Shown one piece after another: positions 23,971 to 36,064 of a DNA stretch of 64,000 nt. The stretch comes from Rosa chinensis. Lineage: Eukaryota > Streptophyta > Magnoliopsida > Rosales > Rosaceae. The stretch is taken from the NCBI RefSeq assembly GCF_002994745.2, contig NC_037092.1, forward strand, positions 69,911,823-69,975,822, read 5' to 3'. Under the pieces are notes generated by a model that saw nothing but the letters and a program-made list of their open reading frames with translations, was not told the DNA's origin and ran no database searches. Within the stretch, counting starts at the first letter, position 1; every line of letters starts with the position of its first letter. The translations under genes and the position numbers were made by a program.

Positions 23971-25464
23971 GTTAAGATGCAGGAACTATAATATTTGGTG
24001 TCTAGAATTGAGTTATAGTTGTGTCCTGAGTTTAGTGTGGTTTTGAAGTTAAGTAGTCATTTCCGCCTATCTAATCATCCCTTGTGATTTTGTTTTGATC
24101 TTGTAGATGCTCACGAAGTCCGTCAACCTCAGAGACCTAAACCCATGCAATCTGCAGGGAGTGATCTCTTGACCATGGAAGCATATAATTTGAGTATTCC
24201 AACTCATTAAGTCTTATTCTCTCTGAAACTATATACCTGATGTGTAAGGGTTATCTGGCGTTTCCTGACATTGTCGATAATTGTGTAGGTTTTCTAGAAA
24301 TGCAGATCTTGTCGCATCAGGGGTTTGGAAGAACATGGGGTAAAGTTGGGAACTACATGAAAGAAAGTGTTTCTGATACTTTGTACCCCTACAGAGGGCG
24401 ACCAAAGTAAGATGTCTTTCCGAAATATCAGATGAACGAGTTAAAAATTACTCAAGAAGCAGGTGTTAATGGTCATATAGTATTCTTTGTTGATTGTTTT
24501 CAGGGCAACCAAGGAATAGAGTGAGCATGACAATTTGGATTCGCATGAAATGAAATTATGGAGATGAAACACCTATTAATATTATTATTTTTATGTTTTT
24601 TTTTTAGAATATTAGATGAAACACTTCAGATTTGTATAATTAAGGATATGAAATGGAACACGTATTCGGATTTATATTGCTTTTGGAAATATGGAGCATG
24701 ACAATTATCTCCATAGAAATTAAATGCTAAAGAAAATCTTTCTTCATTAAATTAGTATCACATAAGTAGCTTTCTTCATTAGTTTTGAATTTTTAAATTC
24801 AAATCTTCATGATTCAATTGTTACCCAAACAGATGAATTTGAAATCTTAGGATTTCAATTACTTAGATTTGAAATACATACGATTTGAAATCAAAATCAA
24901 AATCCAAATCCAAATTTCAATTACAGAAGGAGCCTTATGGAAATCTAATTTATATAGTCCGTCATTACCAAAAAATAAAAAAACAATTTAATTTAAGTAG
25001 TGTTGAGATGACGGAGCAAAAGCTTGTCTCAAATGCAACCTGCATTTCTATTTATTAGTGAACGGATCAGTGTTTTTTTATCAGTCCAAGCTTCACCGAA
25101 CATGTGCCCGAATTGGGGAAATGCTCTCTACCCTGTTTCTTTATTTGAATCAGGTTTGAGCATTGCCTTTCCCTTGTTGTGTTTTTTTTTTTTTGGAAAA
25201 AACGTGTGCCTACAGTGCCTTGACCGCCTTCTCAAAAAACCAAAAAAAAAAAAAAAAGGGTAAAGATGCGTTCGCTCTTTTGGTCCAAATTAGTGTGCGG
25301 TCCAAATTTTCTTTTGACTTGAGCCAAAAGTGGTCCTCGGTAAATTCCAAAAAAATATTTTTTTATATAGTGAATAGACCATGGTCACATTGTCCTACGA
25401 CCTCTTTTCTTTTCAGTGTGGTGTCACTGGTGTGGTTTCTGCAATCTGCTTAGTTTGCTTCATC
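23971..25464. other. Intergenic stretch before NLR gene A
   Basis: AT-rich with short homopolymer runs. Two open pieces with splice-like borders, 24107-24210 and 24290-24408 (MQILSHQGFGRTWGKVGNYM), are not recognised and may be last exons of the gene to the left. The 25380-25464 stretch aligns with the 5' leader of paralogues B and C, so it probably holds the leader of gene A. Confidence 0.4.
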
Positions 25465-28400
25465 ATGACTCTGTCTTTCCTTTTTTGTTCTTCTCGTTCT
25501 CGATCAAAGCCTTCGAGCAATGCAAGTGCTTCTGCATCTCATCCCTTACCTGTTAGACCAGATCCTCAGCTCTTGGAAGATTCTGAATCAAAGCAACCTA
25601 AGGATGATCTAGTACGCTTCCATTTCTTGAAGCAACCCAAGCCATGGATCACTTACACAAGCAGTTGTAAGTTACTAGGTTTTTCCATCTCTTTTCAGTC
25701 ATCAGTTTCTACGTACCAGCGTACCATCTCGGTTCTTGGGGTTTTTTTTTTTGTTAGTTTTAATTGCCTTGAGCACCCTAACCGCCGTTTGAATCTCTTT
25801 CTTCAGCTAAAACAGCCTGGAAGCATGATGTGTTTTTGAGCTTTAGGGGTGAAGACACCCGCCATGGTTTCGTATCTCATTTATACGATGAATTGGAAAG
25901 CACCGGAAGAATTAAAACATTCAAGGATGACCAAGGGCTGCAAGCAGGGATGTCAATTTCTCCAAGTCTCCTCAGGGCAATTGAAGAATCAAAGCTGGCA
26001 ATTGTTGTTTTGTCGCCAAACTACGCTTCTTCTCCATGGTGTTTGGATGAGCTTACACATATATTTCAATTCATGGAAGGCAGAGACAGAATTCTGCCAA
26101 TTTTTTATCATGTGGATCCAGCTGATGTACGACATCAAAGGGGGAGTTTTGCAACAGCTTTCACTAATTATGAAAGAAAGTCTAGGCAAAGCGCAGAAAA
26201 GTTGTATCAGTGGAGAGCTGCCTTAAGACAAGTGGCCAATATCTCTGGGTGGAATACAAAGAACTTTGGGTAAGCATTTGGAGACTGTCTAACTAATTAA
26301 CAATCCTTCGACTCTGATTTGGTATTTGCTTCATGATCATTTGACCTTGTACCTCCTTTTCATTGGTAGGTCCGAGAGTGAGCTTGTCAAACGCATTGCG
26401 AAAGATGTCAGCAGTAAAACAACACTTGAAGTTCAACAACGGCCCGTCGAAATTGATATTACCATCCCGTCCACCCGAGAGTTTAGAATATTTGAATCAA
26501 CAAGACAGGCCATGGATGAGCTGATTAAGGCGCTGATAGATGATGAGGTCACCATTTCTGGGGTTTATGGCATGGGAGGTGTGGGCAAGACAACCATGGT
26601 GAGAAATGTTGCTCTACAAGCACGAAAAAATGGGCTCTTTGATCATGTGATTGTGGCTGTCGTATCCCAAGACCCCAACGTTAGAAGGATTCAACAGCAA
26701 TTGGCTGAGCAGCTCGACTTGAGATTGGAGGGGACGGAATCTGAAACAGCCGATAGATTGAAGGAAAGGATAATGGAAGGAAAGAGGATCCTTATAATCT
26801 TGGACGACATTTGGGAAAGCATAGACTTGTCACTTATAGGAATTCCCAACCCCGATGAGCTTAAGCGATGCAACTCTAAAGTCCTAATCACCACAAGAAG
26901 ATTGGATGTTTGCCGCTCCATGAAGAGCCAAGCAAGTTTTCTTCTCAGTATATTATCTAAAGAAGATTCTTGGAAACTTTTTGTGGATTGTTCGAGAATA
27001 TCTTTTGATGAATCTACCAATATCTATCGAGCGAGGGCGATAGTTAGAGAATGTGGTGGTCTGCCCGTTGCATTGAAAGCAATTGCACGGGCACTTGAAG
27101 ATGAAGACATGGCTGAATGGAATATAGCAGTTCAACAATTGAGGGCATCTCAAATTGCCTGTCTTGATGATCAGGGTCCTGCGTTCAAATGTATAAAGTT
27201 AGGCTATGACTACTTGAGATCTGATGATGCCAAATCATTCTTCTTGCTTTGCTCCCTATTCCCAGAAGACTATGATATCCCTATCAAAGACTTGTTCAAG
27301 TATGCTATCGGGAAAGGATTGCTTCGAGAAGCCGCCACAATCCAAGAAGCCAGAGATAGAGCAAATTCGGTGATCAAATACCTCAAAGCTTCCAGCTTAC
27401 TTTTGGACAGTCCAAAGGAGGGATGCGTAAAGATGCATGATGTTGTTCGGGATACAGCCAAGTCAATTCCAAGGTATGAGGATGATCATGGATTTTGCGT
27501 TAAAGCTGGTTGTGGATTAAAGGAGTTTCGAGGGACCACTGGGCATGGAGACTGCTCTGCCATCTCACTAATGATGAATGATATTGATCGGCTTCCTGAA
27601 GAGTTGGTATGTCCAAAACTTCAGATTTTGTTACTACAAAACAATGTTCATATAGATGAGATCCCAGAATCTTTTTTTCGAAGTTCGAAGGCACTAAGGG
27701 TCTTAGATATTAGCTTCTCTAGAATTTCATCACTACCCAGGTCATTTAGTTTCCTAATCAACCTCAGAGCTTTGTTTTTAGACCATTGCAATGAGTTGGT
27801 TGACATATCAATATTCGGAAACTTGAAGAGACTTGAGATTCTTAGTATGATAGAATTTCCTCTCAAGGAGTTACCAAAAGAGATGGGAAATTTGACCAAT
27901 CTAAGGATGCTGGACTTAAGTGGGAGTTACAATATTGGTATATTTCCATATAGTGTGCTGTCAAGATTGTGTAAATTAGAAGAACTGTACATGCAATGTA
28001 ATTCTGGGAACTGGGGAAGCAAAATTCATGGAGGAGAAGAAACTAATGTTGGTTCTGATAAGTTGATTGGCTTGCCACTTTTAAACACCGTGAAGCTTCG
28101 CATATCTGATGCAGAATGCTTGCCTAAAAATCTGTTCTGGGATTGGCATTTGGTTACCTTTGATATATGTATCAGCAGAGAACCACCATCTGGAGACTAC
28201 TCTTCAGAACCAATTTTCTCACACGATCATTCAAGGACCCTGACTCTTAACACAACAATCAACAGCTTACCAGATTGGTTTATCAACACAGTGACAGAGA
28301 AAGCAGTGAAACTACAGTACCTAAAGTGCAGGGGATTAAAGAACATTCTTGTGGAACATAACAGAGGCAGATTACATGGACTGAAGAATCTTGCTGTAAT

Positions 28401-29262
28401 TGGTCCACATGAGAACTTGGAAGTGTTGATGGAAACAATAACACTGGTGCCGAATAAACCTGTGTTTGAGAAGTTGGAAGAGTTGCATCTCCTTGGTGTG
28501 AGTTGCCTGAAGGAATTATGTGTCGGTGAATTACCCGTTGGGTCTCTATGCAATCTCAAGTTATTCAAGGTAGAATATTGCCATGACTTGGTAAAGACAC
28601 TCTTACCATCAAATTTGTGGCAGAGACTACACAATATGGAAAAACTAATTTGTGAAGATATGAATCTAATGGAGTATGTATTTGGATCCAAAGGGATGGA
28701 GTCTGAAGATATTATCTTGATAAAATTGAGAGAGATGATATTGTGGAATCTAGAGAATCTAATAGGCATATGCAATGGTCCTGCTCCAAATGCAGTCTTC
28801 CATAGTCTTAAAAGTTTGGCAGTATATGGGTGCAAGAAACTGAAACATCTGTTCACATACGATATAGCTCACTGTCTTTTGCATTTGGAAGACCTTTCGG
28901 TGACTCAGTGTTCCAGCTTGGACAGGGTTATCGAACCTAGCAAGGAAACAGTCAACAAGAAGATGGTTTTTCCTGAATTGAAAAACTTAGCTTTGTCATA
29001 TCTTCCGCAGCTCACAAGGTTCTGCAGTAGTGAAAGTGCTACCATTGAGTGCCCTTCATTGGAACACTTGCATGTGCAGGACTGCCCCCATTTTACAACC
29101 TCTATTTCTGACTTCCACAGTGGGAATCGATTCATCCAAGTCAATGATCTACGACATTTGAGGTATAATGAACTCATTAGTCGGTATACTGCTTTGCCTT
29201 TTTTCTTTTTCTTTTTGCACAAGTATGTTTCTGAGGATATGCTCCGCAATTTGGAGTTATAA
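25465..29262 (+). CDS. NLR gene A: TIR domain + CNL-type NB-ARC + LRR (intact, 3 exons)
   Basis: Exons 25465-25666, 25807-26269 and 26370-29262, joined by GT-AG introns of 140 and 100 bp, give an open frame of 1185 codons. Residues 1-67 are a variable leader. TIR is about 74-205: DVFLSFRGEDTR, and SPNYASSPWCLDEL with the catalytic-type Glu at about 149, so NADase activity is possible. NB-ARC: P-loop GMGGVGKTT (about 289-297), kinase-2 LIILDDIWE ending in Trp, VLITTRR, GLPVALKAIA, MHDVVRD (about 577). The Trp after kinase-2, RNBS-A VIVAVVSQDPNV and pre-P-loop FESTRQAMDELIKAL are CC-NLR (At4g27190/RPS5-like) features, not TNL. LRRs follow from about residue 600. The ATG at 25465 aligns with the start of paralogues B and C; an in-frame ATG at 25381 would add a hydrophobic stretch. 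A donor at 29163 may splice on to the NAP1-like copy. Family role: intracellular pathogen receptor. Confidence 0.88.
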
Positions 29263-29840
29263 TTCTGATTGCATTCTTAAGTTCGATTAATAGTTATGGT
29301 TAATTTGCTCTATCATTCTTCTACAAGCGTGCTAGGTTCCCGCATCACACTAAAGCATACATGAATAGCTATGATTGCCTCTTCTTTCTTTTTCTTTTGG
29401 TAATCAACTGGGTGTACAAATCGGAAATGGCATCTGATTGAATTTATATTTCATTACTATAATGAATTTTTATTCAAAAGGTATATTCAAATTTGAGAAA
29501 AGGGATGCTTCTGAATTCTAATACATATATACCTTATTATGTTTAATAAGAAGAGGCTGAACTCTGATACATATATACTTGCTTAATGTATGTTTCTATG
29601 TTGTTTTTTTCTTTCTAAGTAAATAATCATGTTTAATATTGGCTATGTTGTTTCCCCGGTTTTGTGTTTGAGCTTGCTAGACATTATTCATAATTCTTGT
29701 TTACCTGGCAACTCTGCTTCCACGCCTTTTTCATTAATGTATTTTGATGCTGCATTTTACTTCAAATTTCTGACATAGCTTTTCCTTGTACTTTTTTCTC
29801 CTTCACTCCCCCCTCTCCAAATGGTAACTTACGAACCAGG
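29263..29840. other. Possible intron between NLR gene A and NAP1-like copy
   Basis: AT-rich, no coding sequence. A donor (ttgag then gtataatg, 29163) lies upstream inside the open frame. At the right end a C/T-rich tract at about 29790-29818 precedes an acceptor ccag at 29836-29839. As a fused intron it would span 29163-29839. Confidence 0.45.
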
Positions 29841-30656
29841 ATGAGCAAAGACTTGAATAGCATCAATTTAACTGGCCAGCACACCATGGACATCCTTGAG
29901 AGCCTACCTCATAATGTCAGAAAGCGGGTTGAGTTCATGAGAGAAATTGAGAGTCAACGTGATGAATTAGAGGCCAAGCTCTTCAAGGAGAAAGCTGAAC
30001 TTGAAGCCAAGTATCAGAAATTATATCAGAATCTCTATAGCAAGCGGTACTTGATTGTGAATGGTGTTGTTGAAACTGAAGGAGTTGCCACTGAAACAAT
30101 AACAGATCATGAGAACAAAACTGCAAAAGAGAGAGGAGTGCCTGATTTCTGGCTGAATGCATTGAAGAATAATGCAGTGCTAGCCAAGGAGATTACCGAG
30201 TGTGATGAAGGAGCTCTTAAATATCTTAGGGACGTCAAGTGTTTTAAGATACATAATTCGAAGGGGTTCAAGCTTGAGTTCGACTTTGACACCAATCCAT
30301 TTTTCAAAAACTCTGTTTTGACAAAGACATATCACATGATTGATGAAGATGAACCAAACAGCACAGCAGGGACGGAGATTGAATGGTATCCAGCAAAATG
30401 CCTGACACAGAAGATTGTTAAGAAGAAGCATAAGAAGGGATCAAAGAATTCTAAGCTTCTGACTAAAACTAAAAATTATAAAAGTTTCTTCAATTTCTTT
30501 AGCCCACATCAAGTCTCCAAGGACCATGAAGTTATTGATGAAGCTGCTGCCGAGGAACTCAAAAACCGGAAGAAACAAGACTATGATGTTGGCTCAACCA
30601 TTTGTTATAAGATCATCCCACATGCAGTTTCGTGGTATACTGGAGAAGCTTTTTAG
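29841..30656 (+). CDS. NAP1-like (nucleosome assembly protein 1) intronless copy, truncated at both ends
   Basis: 271 codons matching plant NAP1, the histone H2A-H2B chaperone family. Seen are [20 protein letters not shown], the coiled dimerisation helix ([20 protein letters not shown]), [63 protein letters not shown] and [20 protein letters not shown]. The N-terminal ~50 residues of the family are missing, and a TAG after GEAF (30654-30656) cuts the acidic C-terminal tail; downstream codons (EDDLGDMEVPDIRDE, to about 30721) remain in frame but beyond the stop. Plant NAP1 genes have many introns; their absence here suggests a retrocopy. A splice acceptor immediately before the ATG puts it in frame with NLR gene A. 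Confidence 0.82.
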   Translation: MSKDLNSINLTGQHTMDILESLPHNVRKRVEFMREIESQRDELEAKLFKEKAELEAKYQKLYQNLYSKRYLIVNGVVETEGVATETITDHENKTAKERGVPDFWLNALKNNAVLAKEITECDEGALKYLRDVKCFKIHNSKGFKLEFDFDTNPFFKNSVLTKTYHMIDEDEPNSTAGTEIEWYPAKCLTQKIVKKKHKKGSKNSKLLTKTKNYKSFFNFFSPHQVSKDHEVIDEAAAEELKNRKKQDYDVGSTICYKIIPHAVSWYTGEAF

Positions 30657-31136
30657 GAAGATGATTTGGGAGACATGGAAGTTCCCGACATTCGTGATGA
30701 AGTTGATAGGCAATGCTTCTGATTTGTTGAAGCATGTTAGAATGTTGGAAATTCCAAACAATGTTTTAGTTGCTTGTATATATACTTATGGAGGACTCTT
30801 ATCAAATTGTTTGATTTCAATTTTCAAGTTGAGTTTTAGATTGTGGGAAGCCCGTATTCTACAAATAAGAAAGCTGATATGCACCTACGCAGGGTTGAAG
30901 CAGAAGGAGACGGTTTTGATGATTCACAAGAATATTCCTCAAATGGCTTAACTGTGCAGTGAGCTTAATTATCTTTCACACCAATTTAATTGAGAAATGG
31001 CCAAGTGACTTGTGGCGGGTTGCGTGCTAGTTGTTAATTGGTTGGCCCAATGTAACTCTGCCATTGATCGGGGATCCGATAACCCACGTCAATAGAGCCT
31101 GTATTTATCAGACATTGAGGCCATTTAAGTCATCAT
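30657..31136. other. 3' flank of NAP1-like copy
   Basis: After the in-frame NAP1 remnant (to about 30721) no gene is visible. The last part, from about 31100 (gacattgaggccatttaag), is the start of a segment repeated at 42526. Confidence 0.5.
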
Positions 31137-31152
31137 CGTGATGTTCTCTTTT

Positions 31153-32130
31153 TTTTTTTTTTTGGAAGTGGGGGATCAATTAAATTAGCCCAATGGGCAT
31201 TAAAAAAGAAAACACATAACCAGTCTGATGGACAGGCCCATACAGATAAAAACTAAAAAGGAAAATTAATTTTCTCCTGGGCTCCAATAGAGCCAATATC
31301 AGAAAATTAATCTTTAAAACAACAAAAGCTAAAACATAGGCCCGATGAGAAGCCCAGCCCACTACCGAAACCCTAGTTGCTGCCGCCCAGTTTGTGCCGC
31401 GAGCCACACACAGTAGCCGAGGTGCCACCGGACACAGAACACCCAGAAATTCCGTCGTGATAAACCAATTCCAAAATACAGATCAAAGGAGAACCAACAA
31501 CCAAAGGAATGAGATCCCTCACAAAAGCATCATTTTCTCCACCAACGAGACCAAGTAGTAACCATGGCTGCCGACAAGGATAAGAGATCCAGGACATAGA
31601 ACCAGAACAAGAACAGTAACAATGGAGAATGGGGGGTGAAAAACCCATGCATGAGCACCCATAGTCGCCTAGGTAAGTGACATGCACTTTGTGGTCGCAG
31701 CCATAGGACCTTCTTGGTGGTTCTGGGTAGAGATAGGAGCTGTGTTGTGGGATCGATTAACTTTTGACCTGAAAACGTATGGAATTGCTTGACAATGAGA
31801 GGAAATTAAAGAAGAGAAAAAAATGAGGAACAGAGTCCTTCCATGCTGGACATAGCCAGAACTACACCACAGAGGGTGACAAAGGAGCTGGAACAACTTG
31901 ATGAAAGAGCTAGAAGATCAGTAGGGATGGAGAGAAATTGGATACAAGTCATAGTTGATATGGCCTCCCCCAACTCTTCCACCATCAATCTAGATCCGAA
32001 AGGATCAAGATTTGGGTGAGAGAGTGGGGGAGGAGGCGAGTTTGAATTTGAGGTCTGGTTTCTCTCTCTAGTTTTTAGAGAGAGAGGCTCCAGGGAAATC
32101 TCAGTTGGTGTTGAAGGTAAGTGCGTCCAC
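31153..32130 (-). mobile_element. LINE-type (non-LTR) insertion, minus orientation, 978 bp
   Basis: A T tract at the left (31149-31163) is the poly(A) tail read backwards. A 16-bp target duplication cgtgatgttctctttt flanks it (31137-31152 and 32131-32146). The target read on the minus strand is TT/AAAAGAG, the preferred nick of L1-type endonuclease. Only short open frames remain; one (minus, 31806-31988, MVEELGEAISTM) resembles a LINE ORF1 start, but this is weak. Confidence 0.7.
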
Positions 32131-32146
32131 CGTGATGTTCTCTTTT

Positions 32147-32537
32147 AATTTGCCACAAAAATGAAAAATCCATTCCAGACTAGGCCCATATATATGGGTC
32201 AGGTCATCGTCCTAATCGACCAAACATAAGAACAAGGCTCAGTCATTATAACACACTAACACAGTAAGAAAGAAGATCCGAGCTTTGAACGTGGAATTCT
32301 TTTAGACTTGGGGTAAAGCTGAGTAAATTTGATTGCTCTAGGACTGGTTCAATGGTTTAATTCTATGATATATTACTAAATATTAGAGATTGGGGCAAAT
32401 AATTTTAATATTAATTTTTCATTGTTCTTGCGATGTCTACGCTTGGTGGTCTTCTCTTAGCTTCTCTATTTTTTGGTTCTGGTTGCCTCCTATTCTCACA
32501 TATTGAGTTGCTTGCCTTTTCAATCTGAGCTTCATAT

Positions 32538-32620
<83 letters not shown>

Positions 32621-34706
32621 AGATATAAACCCAAAAATATAAGCTTCTATTGAGAAAAACCCATAGATATTTTTCTTTCAATTTACACCCATTCTACATA
32701 AGCAAACCTTTCATATAGAGTATATGTCTATAATTAATAGTTTTTCTCATTCTTTGATATACCTAATATGCCCTTCTGATTATGGAGAGTTAAATTAAGT
32801 ATCTTGCTTAATCTTATCATCCATTTGAATTTGAAATATTAAGCTAAAAAATCAATTCATTTGGACTTTAATTATCATAATCAATTACGTCCTTAATTTC
32901 TTCCTTACTTTATATTTTGATTACTGACTTGAGTATATATTTCTACATATGCTCATTACAATAGTAGTTCATTTCCAGCACAAATTTCAATTCTTGTTTT
33001 CCTTATATGTAGGTATTTTCTTTTTGAATAGATTTTCAATTTTCTTTTCCTTGGTGGGGTCAATTATTGTTTCAAAAGATGGAAAGAGATTTGGATTCAA
33101 TCACTGGGAGAAAATGTTTTTCTTGCTTGAAAGAAAGGGCAAGGGGCATGCAGGTATGATACTTCTCGCTTGTGTCTATGAAGAACAACTAAAGAAATGC
33201 TCTTAAAGAAAAGAAAAGGATTATATTCAAGATAGGGTCAAGAAATGGGAAATTTTTTTTTGTTATTGTGTTTTCACTCTTGGGCTCACATTTGGTGTCT
33301 TTCTATATTCTCGAAAGATTTCTAATTGTAAGGTATGTATCTTGTTCTTGGATTACTTTCTTATTTTTTTTAGGTATATTGTCATATTAATCTCATGATA
33401 GCTTTTTACTCTCAACTACTACATTTCTAATTTACCTACTAAGTAATTAGATGAAAGTGAGGTTTGAATACCATAAACCTTCAAGCTAAAAAAAGATCGT
33501 ATCTTCTACAATCATAGGTATAATATAGTAGAAAACTTAATAAAGAGGTATGATACAAAAAAAAAAAAAAAATTATAATATAGAGATGTCTGTGCCATAA
33601 AAAAAACAAAACAAAAAAACCTCCCATATATCAGATACATACTTGAAATCAAATTAACTAGAGAAAGTGTTTTGATGATCAGATACCTAGCTTATTATAT
33701 AGGTATACGCATATAGGTATAATATAGAGACTTTCAACCTAATAAACATGGTCAACTCGCAATGATAGAGTACCTAAGAAAAAAGTTGATGTTAAAAATG
33801 ATTCTAATAAATAGGTTGATATGAAAATTTCTAGAAATCAAGTTAGCTAAACATACCTGTCTAACTTTAGGTTGTAATTTAAAAAAAAAAAAAATACGAT
33901 CTATTAGTTGGGTTAAAAACTTTAAACATCTACCTTTAGGTTAGGTTGCAAGTAAAACAGAAAGTTACTTTTAAAATTGAAAGTTTAAATTATCAAAAAG
34001 TAAATATCACATTCACTTAAATCTATATAACTTTTGAATTCAGAAAATTATGCAAGTAAAAAAAGATCCATAATTCTAGCAATCATGATGAATTTAATGA
34101 AAATTGTGATAATAATGGGACCAATAAAAAAGATCTACAATTAAGGTATTAAAGATGTCGTTAATTTTGCTAGTTGATTTATGTTTGTCAGATTTAAATT
34201 ATGGCAATTTGTGTAATTCTTTGAAAAATGAAATCTAATATTTTATCCTAGTTGGCAATAATTGGGTGTAGATTGAAAAGAAATAATAGGTAGGTTTTTT
34301 CCATTAAATATTCTAGAAATTGGGTGTATAATGAAATGCCCCCAAAAAAAAAAAGGTCTCTTTAAGTAATTTGATCCACCTAGGTGTCACCTAATATCAA
34401 AAGGTACACTGCAAATTTTTCATATGTTGCCTACTTGGGTTTGTTCTTGTTCTTGCTTCCTCGAATACAGGGTGTTCAAGTTGAAGGTCAGCCCAAGAGT
34501 TGTTGTAGTCCAAAAGCAACGACATGGTTTGGAAGACTATTCGGGCCCACAATGGCCATGTTGACAGTATCATTCTGGAATTAGGTAGGAAAAGCTGGTC
34601 AACCCATTAGTTCACATCCTGCGCGTTCACATCATTTTAAAGTCTCTCTCGCCCCTTATCACTTTGGTGTGGTTTTTGCTTCGCTTATCTTGTTGTTTTA
34701 GTTTCA
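32147..34706. other. AT-rich upstream region of NLR pseudogene B
   Basis: No gene supported. 32131-32520 recurs at 43197-43580. 33310-34706 recurs almost unchanged at 44481-45870 and forms the upstream region of both B and C. It contains a long GA microsatellite (32539-32617) and several A runs. A 66-codon frame at 34384 recurs in the copy but starts with GTG and resembles nothing known. Confidence 0.6.
32539..32617. repeat. (AG)n microsatellite
   Basis: About 39 uninterrupted AG units. Confidence 0.95.
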
Positions 34707-35330
34707 ATGGCCTCAAGCAGCCAAACAGCATCCTCATCTCATCCTTCATCATCTGCTCCTCAGTGGAAGTACGATATTTTTCTGAGTTTCCGGGGTGAAG
34801 ATACTTAGAAGACTACTGTTCCCTTTATATACCAGGAATTGCAAAACATAGAAATTGAAACATTCATGGATGACACAGGGCTTAGCAGAGGGACGTCTAT
34901 TGCTCCGAGTCTGTTAACAGCAATCCAAGAATCCTGGTCAGCGATCATTGTTCTTTCACCAAACTATGCGTATTCTAGATGGTGTTTGGACGAATTGACA
35001 ATGATCATTCAGTGCATGGAAGATAAGAGCACAACAGTCATCCCAATCTTTTATGATGTAGATCCCTCTGATGTGCAACATCAGAGAGGGAGTTTTGCAA
35101 CTACCTTCACTAGTCCCCAAGAAAGGCTCGCGCAAGACGATGACTACCCAAATAAGTTGAACCAGTGGAGAGTTGCTTTAACAAAAGTTGCAGATCTCTC
35201 TGGCTTGGAATCAAACAAATATAGGTGAGATTTTCTTAATCTTAACAAGAGCTATAGTTTCTCAATCTTTTGGATTTATAGTTTGTCTGATGATTGTTTG
35301 ACTCTTGTTCCTTGTAGTTCTGACTTAGAA
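33310..35330 (+). repeat. Duplicated block, copy 1 (upstream region, TIR exon and intron of B)
   Basis: It matches 44481-46500 with only scattered single-base differences and one-base length changes in homopolymers (about 99% by eye). It includes the TIR exon with an identical premature stop. Identity drops after the start of the NB-ARC exon. Confidence 0.9.
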
Positions 35331-35836
35331 CTTGTCAAAGACATTGTGGAAACCGTGTACAGTAAATTACGACCTATTGATGTTGAGTGGGCATTGTCAT
35401 CTACCGGGGATTTTGTAGCATTTGAAGCAACAAGACGAGCCATGGACAAGGTAATAAGGGCACTTCAAGATGATGGGATCACTGCCATTGGGGTCTTTGG
35501 TATGGGAGGCGTTGGCAAGACAAGTATGGTGAAACAGGTCGGTGCACAAGCCCGGAAAATTGGGCTCTTTAATCATGTGATTATGGCTATCGTATCCCAA
35601 ACACCTAATTTGAGAAACATTCAAGGCACACTGGCTGATCTGCTTGGCTTAAAGTTGCAGGAGGAGACAGATATTGGAAGCGCAGCAAGAATAGCAGAGA
35701 AGATATTATGAGGATATAAGATCCTTATAATCTTGGACGACATTTGGAACACAATAGATTTGTCTATTATCGGAGTACCGAACCGTATAGAGCTTCAAAG
35801 GTGCAATTCAAAGATCCTACTCACCACAAGGAGGGT

Positions 35837-36058
35837 TATTGAAATTAAATGACGGTAATTTCTGTATTGATATTTCAACATGGATGAGAAACGGACTACA
35901 TATAGTGGAAGACAAGGAACATGACAAGGAACATGTAGCATAAAGTGCTCCTTAAAACAAGGACCCCTAAAGTGCTCCTTAAAACATGGAACTCCTAAAA
36001 CTAGGAAGAGAAAGGCAAAAGACAACCCGTACGCCCTATAATTCAGCATCTTCTAATA
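35837..36058 (-). repeat. 3' LTR of copia element 2
   Basis: 222 bp, with a small internal duplication (acaaggaacatg twice) that also occurs in the LTR scar at 44326-44483. Confidence 0.93.
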
Positions 36059-36064
36059 CTCCCC

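Noticed and set aside
32437..32634. Ser-Leu repeat protein on the minus strand (likewise 51776-52006)
   Set aside because: Translation of AG/GA microsatellites.
32949..33206. 85-codon frame in the upstream region of B
   Set aside because: AT-rich, Phe-rich, no recognised domain; not enough to call a gene.
34384..34584. 66-codon frame upstream of B, repeated exactly at 45548-45748
   Set aside because: Identity is explained by the segmental duplication; it has a GTG start and no similarity to known proteins.
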